Assembly (NCBI RefSeq): GCF_002846335.1 | Contig: NZ_PJMQ01000001.1 | Span: 5,704,001-5,768,000, forward strand | DNA: 64,000 nucleotides | Origin: Janthinobacterium sp. 61 | Lineage (GTDB): Bacteria; Pseudomonadota; Gammaproteobacteria; Burkholderiales; Burkholderiaceae_D | Direction of reading: 5' to 3' | Shown: positions 25,294-34,010 of the stretch, piece by piece | Position numbering within the stretch: the stretch's first letter is position 1 | Layout: every line of letters starts with the position of its first letter | Program-made: the position numbers and the translations under genes | The notes under the pieces: model-generated | What the model saw: the letters and a program-made list of their open reading frames with translations, nothing else | What the model was told of the DNA's origin: nothing | Databases searched by the model: none

Positions 25294-26307
25294 ATGATGA
25301 AAAGTATCGTTTGCGATACGCCCGGCAGTTTGCGCATGGAGCAGCGCCCCGTGCCCGTGCCAGGCGAGGGCGAAGTGCTGCTGCGCATACGTCGCGTCGG
25401 CATCTGCGGCACCGACATGCATATCTTCCGCGGCACTCAGCCTTTCCTCAGTTACCCGCGCGTGATGGGCCATGAATTGTCCGGCCATATCGACAGCGCG
25501 CCAGCCGGCTCGCGCCTGGCAGTGGGCGACCAGGTCTACGTGATGCCCTACCTTTCCTGCGGCAGCTGCGTGGCGTGCCGCCAGGGCAAGACCAACTGCT
25601 GCACCCGCATCGAAGTGTTGGGCGTGCACCGCGACGGCGGCATGAGCGAATACCTGGCGCTGCCCGAGCGCTTTGTCTTCAAGACCGAAGGCATCTCGCT
25701 CGACGACGCGGCCATGATCGAATTTCTCGCCATCGGCGCGCATGCCGTCAAGCGCGGCGCGGTCGATGCGGCCAAGCGCGTGCTGGTGGTGGGTGCAGGC
25801 CCGATCGGCATGGCCGTGATGCTGTTCGCATCGTTGAAAGGCGCCGAGGTGACGGTGCTCGATGGCCGCGCCGATCGTCTGCAGTTTTGCCGCGAGGCGC
25901 TGGGCATCGTCCGCACGGTGGCGCTGGGCGAGGGTGACAAGGAGCAGTTGTCGGATGCCACCGGCGGCGAATTTTTCGACGTGGTCTTTGACGCCACTGG
26001 CAATATCGCCGCCATGGAGCGAGGCCTGGATTTTGTCGCCCACGGCGGCAGCTACGTGCTGGTCTCCATCGTGCGCGATCGCCTGTCCTTTTCCGACCCT
26101 GAATTCCACAAGCGCGAAACGACCTTGCTGGGTAGCCGTAACGCCACCGTCGACGATTTCGAGGAAGTGGTGGCGGCCATGAAGGCAGGCCTGGTGCCGA
26201 CCGCGCTGCTCAATACCCACCGCACCACGCTCGACGACTTTACCGGCGTGCTTGATCGCTGGATGCAGCCCGAGGCTGGCGTCATCAAGGCCATCGTCGA
26301 GGTCTGA
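25294..26307 (+). CDS. Zinc-dependent dehydrogenase, L-galactonate-5-dehydrogenase-like (LgoD/YjjN)
   Basis: The 337-residue medium-chain dehydrogenase has the catalytic zinc site (GICGTDMH, GHE), the structural zinc lobe with CGSCVACRQGKTNC, and the Rossmann motif VVGAGPIG. Segments such as QPFLSYPRVMGHE, GVHRDGGMSEYL and FSDPEFHKRETTLLGSRNAT closely resemble, from memory, E. coli YjjN (LgoD), which oxidises L-galactonate to D-tagaturonate. The next gene is a UxaB-like reductase and a UxaA-type dehydratase follows, which would complete the route. It could alternatively act on L-fuconate or a related sugar. It is the first gene of the locus. Confidence 0.8.
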   Translation: MMKSIVCDTPGSLRMEQRPVPVPGEGEVLLRIRRVGICGTDMHIFRGTQPFLSYPRVMGHELSGHIDSAPAGSRLAVGDQVYVMPYLSCGSCVACRQGKTNCCTRIEVLGVHRDGGMSEYLALPERFVFKTEGISLDDAAMIEFLAIGAHAVKRGAVDAAKRVLVVGAGPIGMAVMLFASLKGAEVTVLDGRADRLQFCREALGIVRTVALGEGDKEQLSDATGGEFFDVVFDATGNIAAMERGLDFVAHGGSYVLVSIVRDRLSFSDPEFHKRETTLLGSRNATVDDFEEVVAAMKAGLVPTALLNTHRTTLDDFTGVLDRWMQPEAGVIKAIVEV

Positions 26308-26308
26308 G

Positions 26309-27445
26309 ATGGCGCATTCCAACCCCATACTTCAATTTGGCACCAGCCGCTTCCTGCAGGCGCACGCCGACCTGTTCGTCAGCGAAGCGGCCAGCCAGGG
26401 CGAGGCGCTGGGCAATATCACCATCGTGCAGACCACGCACAGTGCGCAGGGCGCGGCGCGCGTGGCGGCGTTTCGCCGCGGCGGCGGCTATCCCGTGCGC
26501 ATCCGCGGCTGGCAGGATGGCGCGCCAGTCGATGAAGAGCGCCGCTCCCACGCTGTCACGCAAGCCTGGCAAGCCGGCAGCGACTGGCGGCAGGTGCGCG
26601 ATGCGGCCCAGGCCGCGTGCGTGATTATCTCGAATACGGGCGACACGGGCTACCAGCTGGATGAGGCCGACCACGCCGGCATGCTCGACGGCGCGGCCGT
26701 CCCCGCCAGCTTCCCCGCCAAACTGCTGGTGCTGTTGCACGGGCGCTTCCAGGCCGGCGCCGCACCCATCTCGATTTTTCCGTGCGAACTGGTGGCCGAT
26801 AACGGAAAGGTGCTGCGCCAGGTGGTCGTGACACTGGCGCGGCAATGGCGGGTTTCGCCAGACGCCATCGCCTATCTGGAAACGGGCTGCTTGTGGATTA
26901 ATTCCCTGGTCGACCGCATCGTTTCCGAGCCGATCGAACCGATAGGCGCGGTGGCCGAGCCCTATGCGCTGTGGGCCATCGAGGCGCAGGAGGGCATGCT
27001 GCTGCCGTGCCGCCATCCGCAACTGGTGGTGACGGGCAGTCTGCGCGAGTATGAACAGCGCAAGCTGTTCCTGCTTAACCTGGGCCATACCTATCTGGCG
27101 CAGCTGTGGATGGAGCGCGGCAGCCCGGTTGGCATGACGGTGCGCGAGGCGATGGAAGATGGTGGCATGCGCGCCTCGCTGGAAGCCGTGTGGCAGGAGG
27201 AGGTGCTGCCCGTGTTTGCCGCCATGGGGACGCCGCACGGTGACGCCGCGCTGGCCTATGTGGCGCAGGTCAGGGAACGTTTCGGCAACCCCTTCCTTGC
27301 GCACCGCCTGGCCGACATCGCCCAGCACCACGCCGGGAAAATCCAGCGCCGCATGGCGCCCGTGGCGGCACTGGCGCAGCAGCTCTGTCCCGCCCTGGCG
27401 CAACCGCGCCTGCGCGCCATGCTGGCGCCGGGAGCGCAGCCATGA
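26309..27445 (+). CDS. Mannitol dehydrogenase family protein, tagaturonate reductase-like (UxaB)
   Basis: The 378-residue protein has the polyol/hexuronate dehydrogenase pattern: N-terminal ILQFGTSRFLQAH, the IFPCELVADNGKVLRQVV segment, LWINSLVDRIVSEP and the catalytic region RKLFLLNLGHTYLA with its conserved Lys. These segments match UxaB, which reduces tagaturonate to altronate, although the protein is about 100 residues shorter than E. coli UxaB. The ATG lies one base after the stop of the LgoD-like gene, so the two are translationally coupled and probably act in sequence. Confidence 0.78.
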   Translation: MAHSNPILQFGTSRFLQAHADLFVSEAASQGEALGNITIVQTTHSAQGAARVAAFRRGGGYPVRIRGWQDGAPVDEERRSHAVTQAWQAGSDWRQVRDAAQAACVIISNTGDTGYQLDEADHAGMLDGAAVPASFPAKLLVLLHGRFQAGAAPISIFPCELVADNGKVLRQVVVTLARQWRVSPDAIAYLETGCLWINSLVDRIVSEPIEPIGAVAEPYALWAIEAQEGMLLPCRHPQLVVTGSLREYEQRKLFLLNLGHTYLAQLWMERGSPVGMTVREAMEDGGMRASLEAVWQEEVLPVFAAMGTPHGDAALAYVAQVRERFGNPFLAHRLADIAQHHAGKIQRRMAPVAALAQQLCPALAQPRLRAMLAPGAQP

Positions 27446-27559
27446 ACGCCCCGGTCAACGCAGTTGTTTCTTTTTCGGCATGCCGATCCAATCCGATATC
27501 GACTAAAATGGCCTACTTATCCACTTTCCTTTTCGCTGGCATAGCGCGTTCATTCATCC

Positions 27560-28477
27560 ATGTCCAAACCCGCCACCGTCTTCAAGCGCAGTACCAATCT
27601 GCTGTTGCAATTTCTCGCAGAGAATGTCGCAGTGGGCGAGATGCTGCCGACGGAGCAGTTCCTGACGACCATCTGCCAGGGCAGCCGCACGGCGATCCGC
27701 AGCGCGATCGCTTACCTGTCGACGCGACGGCTGATCGGCAGCCCGGCGGACCGGCGCTTGCTGAGAAAGCCCATACCGGGCGACTACTTCGATATCTCCG
27801 AATTGCAGTCGGGGGCAGAGCGCATCCAGCAAGTGCTGATGGAGCGCGTCTACCAGCGCGACATGCCGCCCGGCGCGGAATTTTCGGAAGCGGAGCTGGC
27901 GCGCGAGGCGGGTGCCAGTACCGTCAGCGTGCGCGAATTTTTGATCGGCTTTTCGCGCTTCGGCCTGATCGAAAAGAAGCCCCGCGGCGGCTGGCGCCTG
28001 TGCGCGTTCGACCGCTCGTTCGCCACCGAACTGGCGGACATGCGGCGCATGTTCGAAATGGCGGCCGTGGAGCAGTTTGCGCACCTGCCGCATGGCGATC
28101 CGGCGTATGCGGAACTGGCGCGGCTGATCAAGCAGCACGAGAAGCTGGCGGCCAGGATAGCCACGCGCCACAATGCCTTTCCGGCGCTGGACCGCGAGTT
28201 CCACACTTTCCTGATTGGCCTGCTGAACAATCGTTTCGCCCAGGGCTTCTACGATATCGTCTCGTTTGTCTTCCACTATCACTACCAGTGGGACAAGGGC
28301 GAGGAAAAGGGCCGCAACCAGTACGCGGTGCAGGAGCACCTGGCAATCTTGCGCGCGCTGGCGGAGCACGACATACCGAAGGCGCTCGCGTGCATGCAGG
28401 AGCACCTGGATTCATCGCGTCGCACCATGCTGTCCTCGATAGGCACGCGCGAAAAACTGAGCCAGCCAGGCGCCTAG
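27560..28477 (+). CDS. GntR family (FCD) transcriptional regulator with duplicated helix-turn-helix
   Basis: The 305-residue protein has a C-terminal FCD effector domain (from about residue 150, with DREFHTFLIGLLNNRF and a late QEHLAILRALAEHD metal-site helix) and a GntR winged helix at about 95-150 (ELAREAGASTVSVREFLIGFSRFGLI). An additional N-terminal helix-turn-helix-like segment (residues 8-55, MLPTEQFLTTICQGSRTAIRSAIAYL) looks like a second, degenerate GntR winged helix. FCD regulators bind sugar acids; this one should control the surrounding locus. It lies between the LgoD/UxaB pair and the dehydratase genes. Confidence 0.85.
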   Translation: MSKPATVFKRSTNLLLQFLAENVAVGEMLPTEQFLTTICQGSRTAIRSAIAYLSTRRLIGSPADRRLLRKPIPGDYFDISELQSGAERIQQVLMERVYQRDMPPGAEFSEAELAREAGASTVSVREFLIGFSRFGLIEKKPRGGWRLCAFDRSFATELADMRRMFEMAAVEQFAHLPHGDPAYAELARLIKQHEKLAARIATRHNAFPALDREFHTFLIGLLNNRFAQGFYDIVSFVFHYHYQWDKGEEKGRNQYAVQEHLAILRALAEHDIPKALACMQEHLDSSRRTMLSSIGTREKLSQPGA

Positions 28478-28502
28478 CAGCCTTTGCCGGGGAGGGTGCG
28501 CC

Positions 28503-28838
28503 ATGAGCCTCGCTTCCCCGCCTGCCAGCCTGCTGCTGATGTCGCCCGAGGACAACTGCCTGATCGCCAGGACAGCCCTGGCCTGCGGCGACGTCGTGGC
28601 CATCGATGGCCAGCCAGTCACCCTGGCGCAAAACATCCTGATCGGCCACAAGGTGGCGCGCCGCGCGCTGGCCGTGGGCGACAAGGTGTTGCGCTATGGC
28701 GCCCTGATCGGCAGCATCACGGCCCCCGTCGCCATCGGCGAGCACATCCATACGCACAACCTTGCAAGCGATTACATCCCCACGTTTACCCTGGGCCAGG
28801 ACGGCCACCATTTCCTGGACAAGGACGACCAAGCATGA
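28503..28838 (+). CDS. UxaA family dehydratase, small SAF-domain subunit
   Basis: The 111-residue protein is a SAF domain: MSPEDNCLIARTALACGDVV, then GHKVARRALAVGDKVLRYGALIG, matching the N-terminal part of altronate dehydratase (UxaA). In many genomes this part is a separate gene, as here. It pairs with the large subunit that overlaps its stop codon (ATGA). Together they would dehydrate a sugar acid: D-altronate, or L-fuconate as inferred for similar split UxaA genes in fucose clusters of Campylobacter. GGAGGG lies upstream of the ATG. Confidence 0.88.
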   Translation: MSLASPPASLLLMSPEDNCLIARTALACGDVVAIDGQPVTLAQNILIGHKVARRALAVGDKVLRYGALIGSITAPVAIGEHIHTHNLASDYIPTFTLGQDGHHFLDKDDQA

Positions 28839-30058
28839 ACGCTCCCGTAACGACACCCGCCCTGTCGGGCTACCTGCGCGCCGATGGCCGCAAGGGCATC
28901 CGCAATATCGTGGTGGTGGCCTATATGGTCGAATGCGCGCATCACGTGGCGCGCCTGATGGTCAACGCCTTTCCCGGCCAGCCCGTGCACCTGATCGGCT
29001 TTACTGGCTGCTTCCCGAACGAGTACGCGGACCAGGTGATGCGCCGCCTGCTGACGCACCCGAATGTGGGTGCCGTGCTGCTGGTGTCGCTGGGCTGCGA
29101 AGGCTTTAATAAATATGGCCTTTCCAGCGCGGTGGCCGACAGCGACCGTCCGGTCCACACGATCACCATCCAGGAAAACAGCGGTACGCGTCCCAGCGTG
29201 CGCAGCGGCACGGAATGGATAGGCTGGGCCCTCGAGCATCTGGCGCGGCAAGAGCGCGTGCCGATGGGGATAGATGAGCTGATCGTCGCCACCATCTGCG
29301 GCGGCTCCGACAGCACCAGCGGCATCAGCGCCAACCCCGCCGTCGGCGTTGCTTTCGATACCCTGATCGCGGCCGGCAGCCCCTGCATCTTCGAAGAGAC
29401 GGGCGAACTGGTGGGCTGCGAATACCACATGCAGCGGCGCGCCGTCAGTCCGGACCTGGGCAATGCCATCGTCGAGACCGTGGCCAAGGCCGCTCGTTAT
29501 TACACCATCATGGGGCACGGTAGCTTCTCGCCGGGGAACGCCGATGGCGGCCTGACCACGCAGGAGGAAAAGTCGCTGGGCGCCTACGCCAAGAGCGGTT
29601 CCTCACCCATAGTCGGCATTCTGAAACCCGGCGACCAGCCAGCCGGCGGCGGCCTGTACCTGCTCGACGTGGTGCCGGACGGCGAGCCGCGCTTCGGTTT
29701 TCCGAACGTGTCGGACAACGCGGAAATCGTCGAACTCATTTCCTGCGGTGCCCACATCACCTTGTTTACCACGGGCCGCGGTTCCGTGGTGGGCTCGGCG
29801 ATTTCGCCCGTCATCAAGGTGTGCGCCAATCCGCAAACCTTCGAGCGTCTTGCCGACGACATGGATATCAACGCCGGCAAGATACTCACAGGAGAAGCCA
29901 CCCTGGAGGAAGTGGGCGCGGAGATTGTCGCCGCCGTGCTGAACGTGGCCAATGGAGAACTGAGCCGCTCGGAAGACCTGGGTCACCAGGAATTCGTGCT
30001 GACCTATAAACAATTCGATGCGGTGGGGCCAGGCTGTTTCCCGCTGCGCGCAGCATGA
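28835..30058 (+). CDS. UxaA family dehydratase, large catalytic subunit
   Basis: The 407-residue protein begins at the ATG at 28835, overlapping the small subunit by 4 bases. It shows the UxaA core: GYLRADGRKGIRN, GCEGFN, the metal/cysteine-rich CGGSDSTSG, GELVGCEYHM, and the late motif TGRGSVVGSAISPVIKVCAN. UxaA dehydratases use Fe2+ and produce 2-keto-3-deoxy sugar acids. In this locus it is the only dehydratase, so it should serve the L-fuconate step, the D-altronate step, or both. No enolase-superfamily fuconate dehydratase is present in the window. Confidence 0.88.
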   Translation: MNAPVTTPALSGYLRADGRKGIRNIVVVAYMVECAHHVARLMVNAFPGQPVHLIGFTGCFPNEYADQVMRRLLTHPNVGAVLLVSLGCEGFNKYGLSSAVADSDRPVHTITIQENSGTRPSVRSGTEWIGWALEHLARQERVPMGIDELIVATICGGSDSTSGISANPAVGVAFDTLIAAGSPCIFEETGELVGCEYHMQRRAVSPDLGNAIVETVAKAARYYTIMGHGSFSPGNADGGLTTQEEKSLGAYAKSGSSPIVGILKPGDQPAGGGLYLLDVVPDGEPRFGFPNVSDNAEIVELISCGAHITLFTTGRGSVVGSAISPVIKVCANPQTFERLADDMDINAGKILTGEATLEEVGAEIVAAVLNVANGELSRSEDLGHQEFVLTYKQFDAVGPGCFPLRAA

Positions 30059-31098
30059 TGGCCACGGCGATGGATGTCATGGATACCACGCGACGCCGTA
30101 CCCTGCCGCGCGGCGGCTTGTCGCTGCCCTGCATTGGCATGGGCTGCGCGCCGCTGGGCGGCCTGTACCAGCCCGTCTGCGACGCGCAGGCGCGCGCCAC
30201 GCTTGATGGCGCCTGGGACGCCGGCGTGCGCTTCTTCGACACGGCGCCGTTCTATGGCTATACCCAGTCCGAACACCGGCTGGGCGCGGCGCTGCGCGAG
30301 CGGCCCCGCAATGAATTCGTGATCAGTACCAAGGCAGGGCGGCTGATGCGGCCCGACGCCTCCGTGCGCCCCGGAGACGACGGCTTTGCCGCGCCGCTGC
30401 CGTTCCGCCCCCATTACGACTACACATATGACGGCGTCCTGCGTTCGCACGACGATAGCCTGCAGAGATTGGGGCTTGAGCGCATTGACATCCTGTTCGT
30501 GCACGATATCGGCAAGGTTACGCATGGCGAGCGCGATCAGCAATACTGGCGCCAACTGACGGCCGGTGGCGGCTTTCGCGCGCTGGAGCAGCTGCGCGCC
30601 AGCGGCCAGGTGAAAGCCGTGGGCCTGGGCGTCAACGAATGCGACGTCGTGCTACGGGCGATGGCGGAGTTCGACCTCGATTGCACCCTGCTGGCCGGCC
30701 GCTACACCTTGCTGGAACAGGCCTCGCTGTCACCGCTGCTGGACGCCTGCGTGGAACGCGGCAACGCCATCGTGGTGGGCGGTCCATTTAATTCCGGCGT
30801 GCTGGCCGGTAACGGCAAATTCAATTACGCCGATGCGCCGAGCGCGATACTCGAGCGCGTGGCGCGACTGGACGCCGTTTGCCGCGAATTTGGCGTGCCC
30901 TTGCAGGCTGCCGCCTTGCAGTTTCCGCTGGCCCATCCGGCCGTCGCGTCCTGCATCCCGGGCGGCCAGGACCTGGCGCAGCTACGCCAAAACCTGGACT
31001 GGTTCGCCACACCGCTGCCCGACGCCCTGTGGCTGGCGCTGCGGGAAGCGGACCTGATTGATGCGCGCGCGCCGCTGCCTACGGGAGTGGCCGCATGA
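30055..31098 (+). CDS. Aldo/keto reductase, probable L-fucose/L-galactose dehydrogenase
   Basis: The 347-residue TIM-barrel protein has the AKR pattern GVRFFDTAPFYGYTQSEHRLGAAL with Asp and Tyr of the catalytic tetrad, FVISTKAG with the catalytic Lys, and DILFVHD with the His region. AKRs with this layout oxidise L-fucose or L-galactose at C1 with NAD(P)+ to the lactone. The following lactonase, mutarotase and SDR genes support this role. Its ATG overlaps the dehydratase stop; later in-frame ATGs near 30070 are possible starts. Confidence 0.85.
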   Translation: MMATAMDVMDTTRRRTLPRGGLSLPCIGMGCAPLGGLYQPVCDAQARATLDGAWDAGVRFFDTAPFYGYTQSEHRLGAALRERPRNEFVISTKAGRLMRPDASVRPGDDGFAAPLPFRPHYDYTYDGVLRSHDDSLQRLGLERIDILFVHDIGKVTHGERDQQYWRQLTAGGGFRALEQLRASGQVKAVGLGVNECDVVLRAMAEFDLDCTLLAGRYTLLEQASLSPLLDACVERGNAIVVGGPFNSGVLAGNGKFNYADAPSAILERVARLDAVCREFGVPLQAAALQFPLAHPAVASCIPGGQDLAQLRQNLDWFATPLPDALWLALREADLIDARAPLPTGVAA

Positions 31099-31937
31099 TG
31101 CGCATCGACGCCCACCAGCACTTCTGGCAGCTTGCCGCGCGTGCCGGCAGCTGGCCGCCGCCATCGCTGGCCGCCATTCACCGCGATTTTTCCCCGGAAG
31201 ACCTGGCGCCGCTGCTGGCCGAGCATGGCATATCTGGAACCGTGTTGGTGCAATCGCTGCCTTCGGAAGACGATACGTACTGGATGCTGGCGCTGGCCGG
31301 ACAGGACAGCTTTATCCGCGCCGTGGTGGGCTGGACCGACTTGATGGCGCCTGATGCACCCGTAGCGATTGCGCGCCTGGCGTCGCACGCCAAGCTGAAA
31401 GGTTTGCGCCCCATGCTGCAGGACCTGGATGACGATCAGTGGATCGCCGATCCTGCACTGGCGCCAGCTTTGACCGCCATGGTGGAGCAAGGCCTGCGGC
31501 TGGACGCGCTGGTGCTGCCGCGCCACTTGCCCGCGCTGCTGCGTTGTGCCCGCAACTATCCGCTGCTTCCCATGGTGATCGACCATGCGGCCAAGCCGCC
31601 GATAGCCGATGCCGCCTTCGGCTCCTGGCGCGAAGACATGGCGGAACTGGCCGCGCTGCCGAATGTGCACTGCAAGCTGTCCGGGCTGGTGACGGAGGCC
31701 CGGCCTGGCTGGCGCGCGAACGATTTGCAGCCGTATGTGCGGCACGTTCTGGACGTATTCGGCCCCCGGCGCGTGATGTGGGGCAGCGACTGGCCAGTGG
31801 TGGACTTGGCCGGCGGATATGCGGCGTGGCTGGCCGCCAGTGTAGCGCTGCTGGCACATCTGGGACAAGAGGATAGAAACGATATTTTTGGACTCAACGC
31901 ACTGCGCTTTTACGGCATCAACCAGGAAACGCCATGA
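31095..31937 (+). CDS. Amidohydrolase family protein, probable L-fuconolactonase
   Basis: The 280-residue protein is a COG3618-type amidohydrolase: N-terminal RIDAHQHFWQL (two metal-binding His), a central VIDHAAKPP, HCKLSGLVTEA, and the late GSDWPVV with the metal-binding Asp. Close family members hydrolyse L-fuconolactone or L-rhamnonolactone. It starts inside the stop of the AKR gene (ATGATG) and would open the lactone made by that enzyme. Confidence 0.88.
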   Translation: MMRIDAHQHFWQLAARAGSWPPPSLAAIHRDFSPEDLAPLLAEHGISGTVLVQSLPSEDDTYWMLALAGQDSFIRAVVGWTDLMAPDAPVAIARLASHAKLKGLRPMLQDLDDDQWIADPALAPALTAMVEQGLRLDALVLPRHLPALLRCARNYPLLPMVIDHAAKPPIADAAFGSWREDMAELAALPNVHCKLSGLVTEARPGWRANDLQPYVRHVLDVFGPRRVMWGSDWPVVDLAGGYAAWLAASVALLAHLGQEDRNDIFGLNALRFYGINQETP

Positions 31938-32263
31938 AAAGAATGGGCATGGTCATCGGCATCGCGCCGGACCGCATCGCTGAATACAAAACCTTGCATG
32001 CCGCCGTCTGGCCGCAGGTGCTGGCCAGACTGTCGGCAGCGCATGTCAGCAATTATTCGATCTTCCTGCGCCAGCCGGAAAACCTGCTGTTTGGCTACTG
32101 GGAATACCACGGCGAGGATTTTGACGCCGACATGGCGGCCATCGCCGCCGACCCGGAAACGCAGCGCTGGTGGACCTTTTGCGCCCCATGCCAGCTGCCC
32201 CTTGCCTCACGCGCCGAGGGCGAGCATTGGGCGATGATGGAACACGTATTTCACATGGCTTAG
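31934..32263 (+). CDS. L-rhamnose mutarotase family protein, probable L-fucose mutarotase
   Basis: The 109-residue protein has the RhaM pattern: MGMVIGIAPDRIAEYKTLHAAVWPQVLARL, YSIFL, LFGYWEYHGEDF and the C-terminal metal-free active-site loop ending in MMEHVFHM. It interconverts the alpha and beta anomers so that the dehydrogenase receives the right form. It overlaps the lactonase gene by 4 bases. Similar proteins next to fucose genes act on L-fucose, and that is the best guess here. Confidence 0.86.
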   Translation: MKRMGMVIGIAPDRIAEYKTLHAAVWPQVLARLSAAHVSNYSIFLRQPENLLFGYWEYHGEDFDADMAAIAADPETQRWWTFCAPCQLPLASRAEGEHWAMMEHVFHMA

Positions 32264-32285
32264 ACCTAAAAAACAAGGAGACAGC

Positions 32286-33041
32286 ATGACCGCCAGACTA
32301 CAAGGCAAAATCGCCCTGCTCACCGCCGCTGGCCAGGGCATCGGCCGCGCCACGGCCGAAGCGTTCGTGCGTGAAGGCGCTACCGTGATCGCCACCGATA
32401 TTAACCAGGCCCAGCTCGATGCGCTGAAGGAAGCGACGGGCTGCGCCATCCGCCTGCTCGACGTGACCGATGGCGCGGCGATCACCGCGCTGGCCGACGA
32501 GATCGGCCCCGTCGATATCCTGTTCAACTGCGCCGGCTTCGTTGACGGCGGTACGATCCTCGAGTGCGACGAAGCTGCCTGGGATCGTTCCTTCGACATC
32601 AACGCCCGCTCCATGTACCGGCTGATACGCGCCGTCCTGCCGGGCATGCTGGCCAGGGGTGCCGGCTCCATCGTCAATATGTCGTCCGTGGCATCGAGCG
32701 TGAAGGGGGCGCCGAACCGCTTTATCTACGGCACCTCGAAGGCGGCCGTGGTGGGCATGACAAAATCGGTGGCGGCCGATTTCGTCACGCACGGCATCCG
32801 CTGCAATGCGATCTGTCCAGGCACCATCGAGTCGCCCTCGCTGAAGGAGCGCATTGCCGCCCAGGCGGCAGCGACAGGCGTGAGCATAGCTGAGGTGCAG
32901 GCCGCCTTCGTGGCGCGCCAGCCGATGGGCAGAGTGGGCCGCGCTACGGAAATTGCCGCCCTGGCTGTCTATCTGGCCTCCGACGAATCCGCTTTTACCA
33001 CCGGCATGGTGCACGTCATCGATGGCGGCTGGTCCAACTGA
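32286..33041 (+). CDS. SDR oxidoreductase, probable 2-keto-3-deoxy-L-fuconate dehydrogenase
   Basis: The 251-residue classical SDR has the cofactor motif TAAGQGIGRATAEAF, NCAG-type motif FNCAGFVDGG, the Ser in NMSSVASS and YGTSKAAVVG with catalytic Tyr and Lys. Segments such as NRFIYGTSKAAVVGMTKSVA and the C-terminal DGGWSN fit the human DHRS6/bacterial KDF dehydrogenase branch. It would oxidise 2-keto-3-deoxy-L-fuconate to the 2,4-diketo form with NAD+. AAGGAG precedes the ATG. Confidence 0.88.
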   Translation: MTARLQGKIALLTAAGQGIGRATAEAFVREGATVIATDINQAQLDALKEATGCAIRLLDVTDGAAITALADEIGPVDILFNCAGFVDGGTILECDEAAWDRSFDINARSMYRLIRAVLPGMLARGAGSIVNMSSVASSVKGAPNRFIYGTSKAAVVGMTKSVAADFVTHGIRCNAICPGTIESPSLKERIAAQAAATGVSIAEVQAAFVARQPMGRVGRATEIAALAVYLASDESAFTTGMVHVIDGGWSN

Positions 33042-33062
33042 TTACTACAACGAGAGAAGCAC

Positions 33063-33929
33063 ATGAAACTGATGCGTTATGGCGCCAAGGGCGCTGAAAA
33101 ACCTGCATTGATCGATGCCAACGGCGCCGTGCGCGATTTGTCCGGCGTACTGCCGGACATCACGGGCGCGACCCTGAGCAAGGATAGCCTGGCGAGCCTG
33201 GCGGCCCTCGATATCGGCAGCCTGCAGGTGGTGGACTATCCGGGGCGCATCGCGCCGCCATGGAAGGGCGTGGGCAAGTTTTTGTGCGTAGGCCTGAACT
33301 ATGCCGATCATGCGGCCGAGTCGGGGATGGCAGTGCCGTTGGAACCGGTGTTGTTCATGAAGGCCTCCAGCGCCATCATCGGCGCCAACGACGCGGTGGT
33401 GATGCCGCAGGACTCGAAGAAATGCGACTGGGAAGTGGAGCTGGGCGTGGTGATCGGCACCACCGCGCGCTATGTGAGTGTAGACGATGCGCTGTCGCAC
33501 GTGGCCGGCTACTGCGTCGTCAATGACCTGTCCGAACGCGAATACCAGCTGGAACGCGGCGGCCAGTGGGACAAGGGCAAGGGTTGTGACACCTTCGGCC
33601 CGATCGGACCATGGCTGGTGACGGCCGACGAAGTAGCGGACCCGCAAAACCTGGGACTGTGGCTGGAAGTCAACGGCAAGCGCGTTCAGGACGGTAATAC
33701 TAAAACCATGGTTTTCGGCGTAGCTAACCTGGTCAGCTACATCAGCCGTTTCATGACCTTGTACCCGGGTGACATCATCAGCACCGGCACCCCGCCAGGG
33801 GTTGGCATGGGGCAGAAACCGTCGGCCGTGTATCTGAAGCCGGGCGACACCATGCGCCTGGGGATCGAAGGCCTGGGTGAACAGCGTCAGACCGTGCATG
33901 CCTGGAATCCGGAACTGATCGACAGTTAA
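33063..33929 (+). CDS. FAH family hydrolase, probable 2,4-diketo-3-deoxy-L-fuconate hydrolase
   Basis: The 288-residue protein has the fumarylacetoacetate hydrolase core: CVGLNYADHAAESG, the metal ligands in DWEVELGVVIG, GYCVVNDLSEREYQ, DTFGPIGPWLV and the late GDIISTGTPPGVGMG. In non-phosphorylative fucose pathways this family cleaves 2,4-diketo-3-deoxy-L-fuconate to pyruvate and L-lactate. It follows the SDR gene by 21 bases and completes the route encoded by the locus. Confidence 0.88.
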   Translation: MKLMRYGAKGAEKPALIDANGAVRDLSGVLPDITGATLSKDSLASLAALDIGSLQVVDYPGRIAPPWKGVGKFLCVGLNYADHAAESGMAVPLEPVLFMKASSAIIGANDAVVMPQDSKKCDWEVELGVVIGTTARYVSVDDALSHVAGYCVVNDLSEREYQLERGGQWDKGKGCDTFGPIGPWLVTADEVADPQNLGLWLEVNGKRVQDGNTKTMVFGVANLVSYISRFMTLYPGDIISTGTPPGVGMGQKPSAVYLKPGDTMRLGIEGLGEQRQTVHAWNPELIDS

Positions 33930-34010
33930 CAAAGTGACAGACAGGCGCGCCGCCAAGATGCCTAGACATCGGCGCGCCAGCCTATAGCAGTGGAGTGGAG
34001 GAGACACACC

